DNA from: Heterobilharzia americana
Lineage: Eukaryota > Platyhelminthes > Trematoda > Strigeidida > Schistosomatidae
Reading direction: 5' to 3'
Assembly: GCA_944470555.2 (NCBI GenBank)
Contig: OX104134.1
Location: forward strand, 107,378,701-107,442,700
Length of the DNA: 64,000 nucleotides
Shown: positions 23,127 to 36,049 of the stretch, in pieces
Layout: every line of letters begins with the position of its first letter
Numbering within the stretch: position 1 is the stretch's first letter
Notes under the pieces: generated by a model
Told to the model about the DNA's origin: nothing
The model's database searches: none
The model's input: only the letters and a program-made list of their open reading frames with translations
Translations under genes and position numbers: made by a program

Positions 23127-26100
23127 TTATCTAATTAGCAGCTACACCTCTTTTGAAGTGGATTACGTGAACGGTTTTCCGTTCTTAAGTACTTAATAGT
23201 GTTTATTGATCAAGTAGTAGGATGTGACTGCTAGGTTAAATAGAAGGTAAATCACAGTGCACTTTCATCGGTATCATATTCTTAAGCGGGTATAGGTTTC
23301 AGGCTTGTGACTAATCTTCATCAGACCCTACTACAGATAGATTAGCGTTTGAGGACAAAACTTACTGCTAGAAAGCGCCTAGGCCAACAGTTCACCCTTT
23401 CAATTTATTGTACAAGCAGTATTCGACAATAAGCGAATATTTGTTCCATAAATAATATTACGAATAAGTCACCCATAGTAAAAAAATATTATCCATGATT
23501 TTATTCGAAACATGATTTTTGAGGGTACACTTTCGAAAAAAACATCAAAAAGGTACCTCGCTCATTGGAAGAATATATTTATTCGATGTGTTGCACTTAC
23601 TACAGTAGAATCACCAGCAGGATCAGTGTTTTAGATTTGTTGATCTGCAGGTATAACCGGTAGACAATGAATTACACTTCTATGCATCGTAAATAGAATG
23701 TTAACGATAAACCAGGAATGATCAACAATATAATGCAATACAGGAACTTTTCGTGGTTATATATATGCGTACATTACTTATCCAGATTACTGAAAAAGTA
23801 GTTGATCTGAAAATAAAATAAAGGAAATTTTTAGTAACATCAACTCAGAGAATTATGGTTTTTACATGTATGCACAGATTTATCCATCTTGAAAGTTATC
23901 ATTTTATAAACATCTAAACTAAGTACAACACTTTTTTATTTTTAAAAAGGGTAGGAAAAATCACCGCCACTATTAATGACTGTGTGTAGGCTGTTCATAC
24001 TGGATGAGTTTTAGCAAGCGATGAGTAACTCTTACCTTCCGGTTGGCCGATTTTTGTTCATGAGCCTAATATGTATTGGAAAATGTGATGAACAAGGTCA
24101 GTACTGATTATTTCACCTTCTTTAAATGCAGTAATTTTATAGTAAAGCTTTTGTTACCAAACAAAATAATAACATCAAAGCAAATTATTTTGATTGTAGC
24201 TGATTATTCTTATAGCTTTTGTGACTGATTTATTGTACATTTTAGTTGTTTAAAAATCTTCTCACTTAGCAATCTACTTAATTGTATTTTATTCCTTCGA
24301 CGTGTAAACTGTTTGAATGTATGTCAAAGTCTTTCCATTAACAACTGACATGTACATCAGGTAATCTGATGATTCCCCATGAAAATTCATTTATTTAGGC
24401 GGTAACATACTTTGAATCATGTATCAGTGTCCCCTGTTCATAGATGACAAAAGGAGTTTATTCAGTTTATTTGACCTAATGACATTTTCATTGTCAATGC
24501 TTTATTTTTTTCAATTATGTTTCAGGGATAAAAATATTTCAAAAGTATAAGTCTGTTATTGGATCACTACGTTTTATTTGAAACAACATCCTTCAAAACA
24601 CAAGTGCTTTCGAAATCTTAACTTACAAATGCAAGATTATCAGGCAAGTTTTAAACCCAGATATCTATTCTAATTTTTGATTGAGTGGTATACACGACAC
24701 CAACCTTATATGATTTGGAATCAGATGTAGCCTCTAGCCTGTTTCTATACTTTTCTTAGTTGAAAATAAACCTTCATAAAACCTATACAACTAAATTCTA
24801 AGTTAGTATTCACTATGCACTGATACCAGTTGGAGAACCATTGAAAATCTAGGAGCCCTGAACAGCTGCCTCATCCTAATATGGGATTCTTAAGAATGAC
24901 GCACCCACGACCCCACTAATGGATCACATTTGTCTACTGTCAATCCTCACTATAGTGCGATCGTCATCCAACGTCATCGGCAAGTATATGTCCTCACACC
25001 CAACTTGGTTGAACCCACGGGTCATAGCTACTAATTAGAATCTCAAGAAATCCATCTAGAAGGATGCCACTAATGAGCACTAGATAACAATTCAGTTTGG
25101 AGGTTTGTGAAGATTAGCTGATAAGAAAGAAGTACGCGGGACGTACACTACTAAGGCTGTCATAGTAGGACAAAACAACTTCCCAGTGCTCCCAGGTTTT
25201 CAATGGTCTCACAACTGATACTAGTCAATGATGAATACCACCGTGCATTCAGTTGTGAAAGATGAGCATTATTTTCTAGCATATTGGAAGTATTTTTCTT
25301 TATTAGTTTGAGTCAAATCAAGATGAGCAAGATTCACCTTCCGATTTCACTCGTCAACTTTTTTCGCTGGTCCCCAGAAAGGACACAACATTGCAGGTTC
25401 TTTTTCGCTATCACTGAAATGATAATATTCTTTGATCTGACAGCGAGTTTGTACAGTCATCAGTCAAACCACACAAAAGTTCATTTTACAAATGATCGAG
25501 AAGTCGATTATTACTTACATGAATTAGTAAGACTTTCTGATGTTCTTTATCTAGGAAAGCCAGATGTTATATTCTGTTACTTAATCGAGATAAATTCTGA
25601 AGTCTTAATCTACACTACAATTAGTTTAGATCTCACAGACTGAGCATTCACTGTCTTCATAAGTTGTATAAAAGCATACTCTAAAGTGGTTGGGAAAATG
25701 TATAGCGCAGAAATTTTAACAGACTCAATCAAGGTGGGATTCGATGTTCGGTAAGTAATTTATGTATCTAGAGAGGAATACGCTCATATTAGCGTCCCCG
25801 TTGGCAGTCGGTATTGCTGAAGGTATAACATTAACGGCTTATAATTAGGTTACTGCATGTGCAGCTTTTGTTCCAAATTAAAATAAGACAAGTTGTTTGT
25901 TTAGTATCCTTTCAGTACAAGGACTATCTAACTGGTATTAACATATTTCGCTCCCAACGTTTAATGAGTAACCTGAAAACGGCCGTCTGAAGTTTTAACA
26001 AAAACCACTTTTCTCAAACTATTTAAGTTAAGTCAGTTATTGGTGCACAATGCAGAATCTTACATAAATGGATACCATACCATGTTGGCATACTCTCTAA

Positions 26101-27126
26101 CAGCAGATACCAATAACGAAAAAAGACAGTAAATAAAACTAAGGATATCAATAATGCTGAAGAAATAGAAATAAATAGAAAAACCATAAGATAGTTCACA
26201 TAGGTGTCCATTAATGACTACGTTGATATTTAAAGAAGCTCAAAATGTAGATAAAACGGATTTCGAATCGTTTTGTCGTAAATTTCCAAATATAAACTTA
26301 AGTATCTTCACAGGTTCCAATGAGGCACTGCCTTACACGGGTCAAATCAACGGTAATAGAAATAGTGTTCTGCTTAGTTTAACACCTCTGAGGAGTTTTT
26401 CAATGCTACTTTCTCCATGATTAACATTGTGCCCCAATGTGTACCGAGGGATTACATTGCCACTTGGATGGTGAATACATACTTTATATGAGAAAAGTTT
26501 CAATTTGATAACTAGTTGTGGTCAAAACGAAGTAAAAAGCCTGAGGTCACTTAACAACAAAGTAGAAAAAAAGCAGAGTTCAGGAAGGTAGCTTAATTAT
26601 TATCCTACTTTTCAAGCTATAAGATTTGCTACAGAACGTTTCATTGTGTACCTACTTTCGGATCGCTTTATAAAACTAATCTAGTTTACTGTATGTACAA
26701 TATTTAAAGTAATGACTGAGAGTTATTCTTCCTCTAACTACAGTCACTTTAAATAGAATTACGTTCAGCTTTAACATCAATCTGTAGAGTGTTAGGTGAC
26801 TTATATTTCACCTCATTTCACTTACGGCGTATATGTTGTTAAATCTTATCTTCATACTGTAATAAGGTTGACTAACAATGAAATTCAACATAAACATGCA
26901 CTTTCATAAATCAGCAGTTCTCATCCATGCAATAAAATAAGTATTTGTGGGACAGACTACTTGGTTGTGAATTCAAATTTAAGTACATAGTTCTACATAA
27001 AGACATCGTCTACAACTATATTCCCATTCATAACATTTACAACTACTAGAACTAGTAATAATATCAAGATAATATGTGCACTGTTGCTGATAATATTAGT
27101 TACATAGTGAATTGTAAAATGCATTA
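23127..27126. other. Intergenic stretch between the convergent genes, no exon recognised
   Basis: Strongly AT-rich. The longest open frame (25284-25643, 119 codons) has no recognisable motif. I looked for the conserved middle and C-terminal MRPL39 segments on the + strand and for a last NME7 exon on the - strand, and found neither convincingly. About 24810-25130 is richer in GC than its surroundings and looks like a diverged dispersed repeat. Confidence 0.45.
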
Positions 27127-27261
27127 CTATAATGATGACAGTAATATAATTACTTCGAGTTCCGTATCTCCGGGTAAATCAGTACAATGAATAGCATTTT
27201 TCACTTTATCAACACCGAATCGGGCTCTTAGTGTATCAGGTCGTAAAAATTTAGCGATCTC
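27127..27261 (-). CDS. NME7: NME7 exon (end of second NDK domain, C-terminus)
   Basis: After the acceptor TTTTTGTAG the exon reads EIAKFLRPDTLRARFG, then KNAIHCTDLPGD. The NxxH motif carries the phosphate-accepting histidine of NDP kinases, so the second domain (NDK-B) keeps its active site. Vertebrate NME7 continues here with EVQYFF and a few residues. This exon reads ELEVIILLSSL to a TAG at 27127. A donor-like GTAATT follows GAACTCGAA, so the true coding part may stop near 27145 and splice to a last small exon that I could not locate. Acceptor phase 0 agrees with the donor at 29048. Confidence 0.85.
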   Translation of the reverse strand, partial: EIAKFLRPDTLRARFGVDKVKNAIHCTDLPGDTELEVIILLSSL

Positions 27262-27639
27262 CTACAAAAAATTAGAAGTATTAAACACTTAGTTTATTTG
27301 ACGACAATAATGACTGAAGTTTAAAGAAAAGTCACAATATGACTCAAACTAACTCACTGATTTATTTCATCAAGTACATTTGGAAAAACCATCTATTTGA
27401 AAATAACTGGATATCTTTTAGTATGACATTACTGAATAAACTGATTTTCACATAAATGTTAAACACAAAAAAGGTATACTCCATTATGCAAAAAGGTTAG
27501 GTAACACAGATTCATCTAAGTTCAAACCCACAAATTGATAGATAAAAAACAACTTAAAAGCTTGCATAGAATTGCCCATGATACGGCTGCAAAATGGCCT
27601 CTCAAATTAGATGCGAAGCGCTTATAGGTTCCCACCACA

Positions 27640-28260
27640 GGTGTCCTTGTCGCATTGCACGTGTATAGCGGAATCACCGCGTGAGTAATGTTAAGGTTTG
27701 GTGAAAGGTGCTAGACAACCAAGTAAGTCAGTTAAGGAGGTTGTCAACCTTCAGTCTATGAAGTGGTTTAGACATGTGTTGTACATGCCTATTCACACCA
27801 ACTTGATATGCAGTTTTAGCAGAAGTTGAATTCAGTTGGAAGAAAACAGAAAATGGCTAGACCGCAGCATTACACCAATCCATGATATTTCTGACTCCTG
27901 ATCTGGGCCGTGCATGGGGGTACAGACTGTTTGTTTGGGGTCCTAGAGACCATAGGAATCAATGGTTGAAGATCCTTTGTGAAATGACTGAAAATCGGCC
28001 ACAATGGCTTAGATGCATCTTCTTTTAGATGACTTCTAAGGTTTGAATATTTTCACTAACTTTGATTTTTCGAAGTCTCTCTCCTCCCACCATATAACTT
28101 CTGCCTACCTTTCTCTAACCACTTCTTCATTTGCAGCTGATGGCAACCTAACAAAGTAAAAGGGTATCATGCTGTTCTGCTAGTTTTTCTGTTCTTACTT
28201 TCCTCGTGTTCATGAATGGGGGAATGAGCAGGAGATTTCAGATGCACCGAGAGATTCCAA
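27640..28260 (+). mobile_element. SR2/RTE-like 3' fragment in the last NME7 intron found
   Basis: Frameshifted plus-strand remnant of the RTE C-terminus (RIARVYSG, then a QPSVYEVV-type stretch standing for the LHQLRWLGHVL region) with 3' untranslated sequence to about 28260. It is antisense to NME7. It includes a 179-base block nearly identical to 32173-32352. Confidence 0.6.
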
Positions 28261-29048
28261 GTCAGAACAGCTATCCTTCATTTCAGAGACTTTAAAAAAT
28301 TAACAACGGTTTTCCGAAATCACTTTCAAAGTCAATAGATAGCGCATACTACGATAGACAAGGATGAATGAGCAACATACAGACGAGCCGAAGAAGCTGG
28401 TCTTTCTAGATTACTTAACTTATCAGCTAATGATATTTATCGGGTTCAAACACCCGCCTCTGAGCTTCAGAGCTATCCATACAGAGCTACCACCTAGTAC
28501 GACCAATACTGTCTAAACAGCGTTAACTTAACAGAGTCGTCTGTCAACCTCAACTACGAAAGGCTAGGGTTTCACTGTCTCCAGTAGAATCATCTTTACT
28601 GAAGCATCGTGCACCCAATTTTCAAAATTCAGAATAACGTCACAACCACAAAATGTAGTAAGTGAAGTCATAAAATATCATACTGCATCACACTGTTATT
28701 TGTTTGTATGCCTCAATGAAGATTTATTTGTTGACTTCAGTTCAAAATTAGGGCTACATTTCAAACGTTGTCACTGTTTGATGACGGAATTCACTGAAGT
28801 CTTCAATGATATGTTATGAAGTGAAAAGCTCAGTGCTAATATCGCCGACTATAATTATGAAGCATAATAATCACAAGCTCATGAGCAAGCTAGGTTCAAG
28901 GTTTCCTCTTTGACTGTCTGCAGAAAAAAATATAAAATTTTATGCACTTTCGTGAACTGCGAATTAAAATGTGCAGTCATAAAAGTTACTTTTATCATTT
29001 GTATTTTAAGAAAGTAATAAAAAACGAATTTAGTATCAGAAAACTCAC

Positions 29049-29296
29049 TGGGTCTATAGGTCCAGAGAATTCGCGAAATGCTTGGTGTACACTTACATTG
29101 GCATCTGGTAATCCTATTTCCAGAGCTATACAAGGACCTGAAGACAGCTGATCTAAAATTTCTGGATATTCATGTACTACACCTTTATATACTTCCAAAA
29201 ATTCAGCTGCATCTGTTTTTGATAGACGATATAGACCAGCTGCAGTTATACAAAATCCTTTTTCTCTAATTGCACTCCATATTTTCCCAGTAAGAC
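29049..29296 (-). CDS. NME7: NME7 exon (core of second NDK domain)
   Basis: After GTGTACAG|GT the exon reads LTGKIWSAIREKGF, TDAAEFLEVYKGVV, SSGPCIALEI and AFREFSGPIDP. These match the NDK-B core of animal NME7 segment by segment (LLGKILMAIRDAGF, EEFYEVYKGVV, YSGPCVAMEI, FREFCGPADP in the human protein). The donor is CCA|GTGAGT. The first two bases complete the glycine codon opened by the upstream exon (phase 1), and the exon ends in phase 0. A few extra residues (about four) after ALEI compared with human suggest a slightly longer loop. Confidence 0.93.
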
Positions 29297-29976
29297 CTGT
29301 ACACACGGTAGAATTCGTTATTGCTTGTAAATGACTTAGGATTCAAGAACTTCTGAACTTTCACAATTAGTGAATTAATTAGGCATGTTATACCCTACTG
29401 AGTCAATTAATAAATACCCAACATCAATACAGATATATTCACCAACCTGTTGTGATGCATGAACTAAACGGTTGCTAATTTTAGTACCACTCGTTTTAAC
29501 AAAGAATAAACCTGATAAGTGCGACAGTGAGATTATAGGAGGTTTAGCGTTATCTGTCTGGTTAATGTTCTTTTCTGGGTTTTAATAGTTTGATGAAAAT
29601 ACTACTAGCTCTCATAATTTAATCATCCTACCATTATCCAGTTAAATTTATCTATAACTGTTAATCAACTTCCTTTAAATGTATGCTCTGAACTGAGTGT
29701 TTAAATAAATTCATACCAACGCCGTAGGTATGCGCAAAATAATTAAGCATAGGCAGTTCATGTTACCAGCTTATATGAATATTTCAGGATCAAATGTTTC
29801 CTAACTGGATTTTAAGCATATTGTGGTGTATCTGAAAACCTAAAAGTACCCCATATAGCATTAGCTGGGTGATTTCGATGATCAAATGATGGCGAATGTT
29901 GGCCTTCATCTAAGTAGGGTTAATAAACGTCATGCTACACATATCGTAATCTGAATGGTTAGTAAATTGAATTTTC

Positions 29977-29978
<2 letters not shown>

Positions 29979-30026
<48 letters not shown>
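29979..30026. repeat. (AT)24 microsatellite
   Basis: An uninterrupted 48-base AT run that directly abuts the 5'-truncated end of an RTE copy. Confidence 0.95.
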
Positions 30027-30028
<2 letters not shown>

Positions 30029-31915
30029 TGCAGGTAAGAAAGAGCTGGGAACACTATATCAAATAACCAGGTTACTTACTGTCTGGGAAGAGATGAACGC
30101 AGACAAAACCAATGAAAGATAGTGAACGAAACATAGCTACCAAAGAATAGAAACAAAGGAAACGACGGGTTGACCAATTCAAAAAGCTCTTGAATCGACC
30201 ACTACCACCTTCAACTCGTCCAGAAATACCACCACAATATTACCAGTAAACGCAAGCCCTCCGACAAAAGCAGAGATGAAATCCTGAAGGCCATAAAGTT
30301 GCTGAAATCCAGGAAAGCAACAGGACCAGATGGAATCCCGCCTGAAGCACTGAGAACAGACGCAGCGACAACAGCAGACATGCTCACGCCACTACTGCAG
30401 AAGGTTTGGAAGGAAGGAAGGGAGGAAAGGTACCTGCCTATAGATTGGAAGAAGGGCTACCTTGTCAAACTCCCAAAGAATGGCAACTAAAGCTGAGTCT
30501 TTGCAATAACTGTCGAGGAATCATGCTACAGTCCCCACCTACCCAAGTAAAATATTACGCTGCATCATCCTGGAGAAACTAAACAGTGCTCTGGATTCAA
30601 AATTACAATCGGAACAGGCTGGCTGCCTTCAGGAAAAGTAAATCATGTGTGAATCAAATTCCAACGCTACTCTACGCTACACATCATCATAGAACAGAGC
30701 ATAGAATGCCAGTCAACTCAACTCTACTTCAACTTCATCCACTTTGAATAGGCCTTCGACAGCGTCGACCGAGAAGTAATTTGGAAGGCAGCTGCTTTAA
30801 CAATACGGTTTTAGTGCCACAAACCTTTATCAACCTCATTCAACAGCTATACGCTATGATGCTACATACCAAGTGATTCATAGTGGAAAGCTTAGTCACG
30901 CCTCTGAAGTGAAGACAGGAGTAAGACAAGGCTGCCACCTATTTCAATTATGATCTTCTTGATTGTTGTCGACTGGACTAGACTCGACCATGCAACAAAC
31001 TGTGAGGGACGAGAAGAGGGCATACGCAGGCTTGACCGATGAGAAGACCCCAGAAGAAGATTTCGATTTCGCCGCCAATGATGATTTATGTATAATGTCT
31101 TGTCGCACAAACTCGAAGATCTACAGGCGAAAACCAACAAGTTGACAGAAGACACAGGGCAGCGAAGACGGGACTTCAAGTGAATGTAGAGAAGACAGAG
31201 GTGATGAAGATACCCAACCAACAACAACATCGACAACAAGCACCAATCACCATGAACAGGAGAAACCTAAAGGAAGTAGTCTCTTTCACCTACCCAGGCA
31301 ACATCGTTTCAACTACAGGCGACACAGATAAGGACGTCAAACTCAGAATCGGAAAGACAACAAGACAGGCCTTCATTAATCTGAAATCAATCAGTCTGGA
31401 GATCCACTGCACTCAGCATAAAGAAAAAGACCTGGATTTTCAACACCAACACCAAGTCAATGTTTCCATATGGTTCAGAAACTTGGCGCGTCACGAAAAG
31501 CATCTCTAACAAACTGCAGACATTCATCAACAGCTGCCGCCTACTCCCACTCGATACTGAATATCGATGAGATGGCTAGAATAATAAGAATAGGCAACAA
31601 GGAACTCTGGCTGGTTGGCAACGAACCAACCAAGAACCCGTAGCACAACAAATATGCAGAAGGAAGTGGGGACGGATTGGGCATACACTGAGAAGACCGT
31701 TTAGAAACGTCACACACAAGGCCTTCGATTGGAAGCCAAAGGGGAAACGACGAGTTGGGCATCCCAGTTGAGGGTGACATGGAGAAGATGGTGTGAGGAA
31801 AAAATGAAAGCTTCTGGGTATTCATGAAGCCAAGTTAAGAATACAGCAGAGAAGAGAGTGAAATGGCGACGTGCTGCTGAAGCCCACCAGGAACCCAAGG
31901 GATAAATAATAATGA
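30027..31915 (+). mobile_element. RTE-3-like retrotransposon, 5'-truncated copy in an NME7 intron
   Basis: Homologous along its length to 17100-18905 of the first RTE copy. RT fingers read KSRKATGPDGIPPEALRTD (30305-30361), LPIDWKKGYLVKLPKNG follows, and a broken motif A lies near 30740-30770. The palm near 31060-31090 is FAANDD, so a codon insertion disrupts FADD. The C-terminal part runs to 31900, and the tail at 31905-31915 is AAATAATAATGAT. The endonuclease is absent, as expected for 5' truncation. It is antisense to NME7 and has many lesions. Confidence 0.8.
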
Positions 31916-32059
31916 TATATATACAGTAATCATTTAACCATTAGGTCTGTAATGCCAACTGAAGTTTATCCTCCAAGTTTACAATACGAGATGCTACTTT
32001 AGTGAACTGCATAATGGTGCTAGGTATTAACAGTCAACCAGCAGGATGCTCTTCACCTA

Positions 32060-32680
32060 AGTGTTTTGTTTGTTGTAGTTCACCCTATCCTCCTATACAA
32101 CTGTGAGACGGGGCCGATAAAAGTAGAAGATATGAAAACACAGGTTTTCGAACACATGTGTGTTTATGGTGAAATCACCGCGTGAGTAATGTTAAGGTTT
32201 GGTGAAAGGTGCTAGACAACCAAAGTAAGTCAGTTAAGGAGGTTGTCAACCTTCAGTCTATGAAGTGGTTTAGACATGTGTTGTACATGCCTATTCACAC
32301 CAACTTGATATGCAGTTTTAGCAGAAGTTGAATTCAGTTGGGAGAAAACAGATATTTCTTATCGCTGTTCTGAGTTGCGAAAGGTGTAGATTGTATGATC
32401 AGACAATGAGAACCGATGGTTAAAGAATCTAGGTGAGATGTTTGAAAAACAGTCGCAATGGCGCAGATATATTCACTCTCTGATGTCCTAATAAACTTGG
32501 ACATTTTCACTAACCTTGATTTTCAAATTCTTTTTCTTACCATACAGTTTTGTCTACTTTGATATCAATCCTTTTCTACTCATTTGTTTTCGCATGTTAC
32601 TGTGAAGTGTGGCACGCTGAACCGATGCACCTCTGTGTGACGTTCTACGTTGACGCTGCTTGTCTGTGTCCGTCCGTTGG
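32060..32680 (+). mobile_element. SR2/RTE-like 3' fragment in an NME7 intron
   Basis: Begins with the LYNCETG region (TCCTATACAACTGTGAGACG near 32093, equal to LYGSET in intact copies) and continues through a broken C-terminus. The 3' untranslated segment 32400-32660 resembles 37140-37370. It is antisense to NME7. The central 180 bases match 27672-27850. Confidence 0.6.
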
Positions 32681-32899
32681 TATGTATCAAGCAGTTGCAT
32701 CAACAACCTAAAAGACACTCATGTTCCCAGAAAACTCAAACCTCTATTGCTCAGAGCTAAGATTAGAAACTTTACAACTAAGCTATTTAGGTTAGCTATG
32801 ACAAGGAATTTGTTGTACACCATTTCGATTTGCATGGGAAATAAATAGATGAGGAAATACTTTCCTATTGAATTCTGCCACAGGAAGTGGCATGTGAAT

Positions 32900-35600
32900 T
32901 CTGTGTGACGCTTTGAAAGATGGTAGGTTGTCTGGAATGGACTAATTGTTATTGTAGCTGGAAATGCGATGTATTCTACACCTAGAAATGAAGTTATAAA
33001 ACCAACTTACAGACTGTGTGGTATATTTATCTTCATACATTGGGTTTATTATATAATATGGAACAATTAGGAATACAGACGTCTGTTTTGAGTGGGTGTT
33101 TTTTATAGATCTTGAAGAAAACTTTCATAAGACTAATGTATGCTATTGCGTCACTGAAACCTGGGAATCTTTCGACAGTTGTCCTATCCCAGCCTGTGAC
33201 GTTTCATCAGTGCACACCCTTGAAAACAAAACCATCCAATCCTTCAATAAGCATATTAGTACTCACTTGCTATGCTAAAATCTGAAAATTTATGGTCGGA
33301 GCCATATCCTATCAATAATTTAGACAAATACAAATTTCCTCGCCATCAATTCAAGGGTTTAAAAATCCAGACCACTAAATTCTAACCTAGTGGCTCAAAG
33401 TTATTATTTGTATCGTGAGACCCAATGGATCCAACGAAACAGATTTATGAAGAGTTTCGGAATAGGATCCAACTGCTATCGTTTCATTATGAGACCGAAC
33501 GTCAAAGTAAAGTCTCTTATGCGCTAGCCAAACTACTTTAGAATATTCCCCGATAAAAAACTTCTTTAAATATATAAATAACCACATCAAAAGACTTGAA
33601 GGTAAGTATTCCAGCGGAAAAAAGATGGTAGGATGTAGGAAAGCAAAATCATGTGTACTGTATAGTACTTATCCATTAGGGTTAGGATATTCTCAGCAAG
33701 GACTAATCTTTGATCACAATATGCTCACTTTTCATCTCTCAGTAAACATGCGCTTAGCAAAAGTTTATCTCGAGTGAACGACTTATTCTAGAAACAACTG
33801 GTGATCGGTATATTTGATAAGCACAGTGTTTTAAAAATTCATTAAACTCAACCTATATAAACAGTTTAGTTCTCCACTGGCATTTATTTTGCTTTTGCTC
33901 TTGCCTATGTATTCATATGAGTAACACATTAATAGATGCAATACACACTTTTCTCTTTGTGTTCACTTCCATCCCTAAGAGTTTCACTTTCAGCTTGCAT
34001 TACCAGTCTAAAATAAGCATGCGAAATAAACAGTGACTTTACTATTGACATGATTCTGGTTTCAATCAAGTAACCTTCAAAACAGGTATTCGCAGTATTA
34101 AGAAGCGAACTTAGTAGTCAAATGTTACAGGTTAAGCTGTGCCCACTTAAATAGTCGACTGGGAGGCATTAAAAAGTGATCGAGTAAAGACCTGATAAGA
34201 AATGCAATTACTCACTGATCTTAACTGTGGAGTAAAATGTAGGTCCCATTCTTTGGTTTTAGAAATGTAGAAACCGATATTTTCACAACTCAATGTCAAG
34301 GTTCTAACCCGAATACAAGGGTGCAGATTTCTTTATTCTTCAACATGAATTGTAAAGGATATTGGCGGTGTTCTAGGGCATCATTAAAGCCATTAGTAGA
34401 ATATGTGTAAACAGGCAAGGAACCATTAACCGTCTCGACTACAATAATATGGGGTTGCCCCGGGTTCCTGAACAAATCTGCGTGTAGGACTACTTCGTTT
34501 GACTTTGTTTTTATGCTCATTGGAAGAGTGGTAAATTGAATGGTGACAGGTTCTCCGTTAAACTAACTGCATGCACATGTTCTTTTACAAGAATAAATTT
34601 AGGTTATCAGAAAAGTAACAACTTAGCTAAACATGTACTATGGTGCCTTAATGTTATACTGAATAATAACTGATATTCCATACCAGTCAGTGTTTTTCAC
34701 AAAAATTTTCAATCAAATATTGCAATGCTACCAACTTAGCACGGTAGTGAGATACTGAAATGAACAGTAGCGAGTATTTCGTATTTAAGGGACGTGAGTT
34801 GAAGGTGTTATCGATTAACAGCTTCAACACGAACGAAATGCAAGTGTATAATATTATAGGCTAATAAAACACCAGAAGTATAAAGAGAATTGACATTTGC
34901 TTTGAAGCATCTTATATAATAATTTACTTCACAACATATTTGTCAAAAGACGATACAACTGACACCAACTTACAACTGAGAAGTTTAACTTTTGGTGAGT
35001 TCTCTGAGTTGCATGATTTAATACTTGAACTTTCTTTAACATTCTTTATCATTAGCACAAACTTCAAGATATCAGTCTTATTGGCTTGTCATCATGACAT
35101 CGAACGTGACTTCCTTTAAGCGTCTTCGTCAACTACACTTAAATGAGCCTCAATGTAAAGCAAAAGTCAAAAGATATCCTCTACTATCTCAATGCATGGG
35201 ACCAACTGTCAGCAAGCATTCTGTTGGAAAAATGTTCACATTTAAAATAAAGAAAATACGGAAAGTTTCGCGGAAGTTTTTTTTGATTTTCATTTTCAGA
35301 TCAATCAGCAAGACAGTCAATTGAAATAGGTGTGCAAATTTCAACAGAAGGACTATAAAACAAGCATTCACATGCCAAGTTATCAGGACAAGCTACTGAA
35401 CCGACTGAGGACAAGTTCTCATGGTTTACTGCTTTCTGAAGTTTGTAATAATGATATCACCTAACATGGGAATGAGCTTAAGGAATAAACTATTCAGCCG
35501 GTAGAATGCAACAACATGGAAAACAAGTGACCTACGTTGAATGCTTTACTATTGGGAAAAACATAATATCTCTACTAAACTGATTATTTGCCTAATTTGG
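32900..35600. other. NME7 intron sequence, nothing recognised
   Basis: AT-rich. Two open frames (34296-34520 minus, 35094-35324 plus) show no family motif and no convincing splice context. Confidence 0.5.
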
Positions 35601-35617
35601 TAAGAAAACTGTTTTAC

Positions 35618-35895
35618 CATCTGATACAGCATGCGGTCTAATGATACACAGTGTTGTATTCTTCAATAAAGGAGCTCCAAGAAAATTCGTGCCACCAGGA
35701 TTCCCAAATATCTTATTAGCTTGTTTTAATGAATCACCAACATTTGATGCAATCATAAATAAGTCAGGATTGGATAACACGTTTCCATCATCTGCTTTTG
35801 ATCCATAGATAAATTCACTTAAAAGTGAACATGCACTTGAACCCATTACTTCCAAGGCGACAACAACTCTACCTGATAACTGTTCTAGTAATTTA
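35618..35895 (-). CDS. NME7: NME7 exon (end of first NDK domain, start of second)
   Basis: Acceptor TTATCCAG and donor GATG|GTAAAA. The exon begins LLEQLSGRVVVALEV (first NDK domain), continues through a diverged segment (FMIASNVGDSLKQANKIFG) and ends with TTLCIIRPHAVSDG, the opening of the second NDK domain (human CIVKPHAVSEG). The diverged segment aligns with human NAAHGPDSFASAAREM, but the histidine position is asparagine. The first domain therefore lacks the phospho-acceptor. The first base completes the proline codon from the upstream exon, and the exon ends in phase 1. The intron above it is about 7 kb. Confidence 0.92.
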
Positions 35896-36049
35896 CTGGA
35901 TAAAATGGGAAAAAAATAAAGATCTTATGCTAAATAGGGTTTATTATTTCTTTATAACTAATGTATTATTTAAGGTGAACATAAGAATTTCCAGCAAGTC
36001 ACGTGTAATTATTTCAGAAAACTACCAAATGAAAGTGTTGACAGATTGA

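Noticed and set aside
22542..23138. 198-codon open frame on the + strand
   Set aside because: It is open only because it runs across the 500 N gap.
25284..25643. 119-codon + strand open frame as a possible MRPL39 exon
   Set aside because: No segment matches the conserved middle or C-terminal MRPL39 sequence, and there is no clear splice context.
26214..26420. 68-codon + strand frame with a possible ACAG|GT donor
   Set aside because: No family similarity recognised; one weak splice-like site is not enough.
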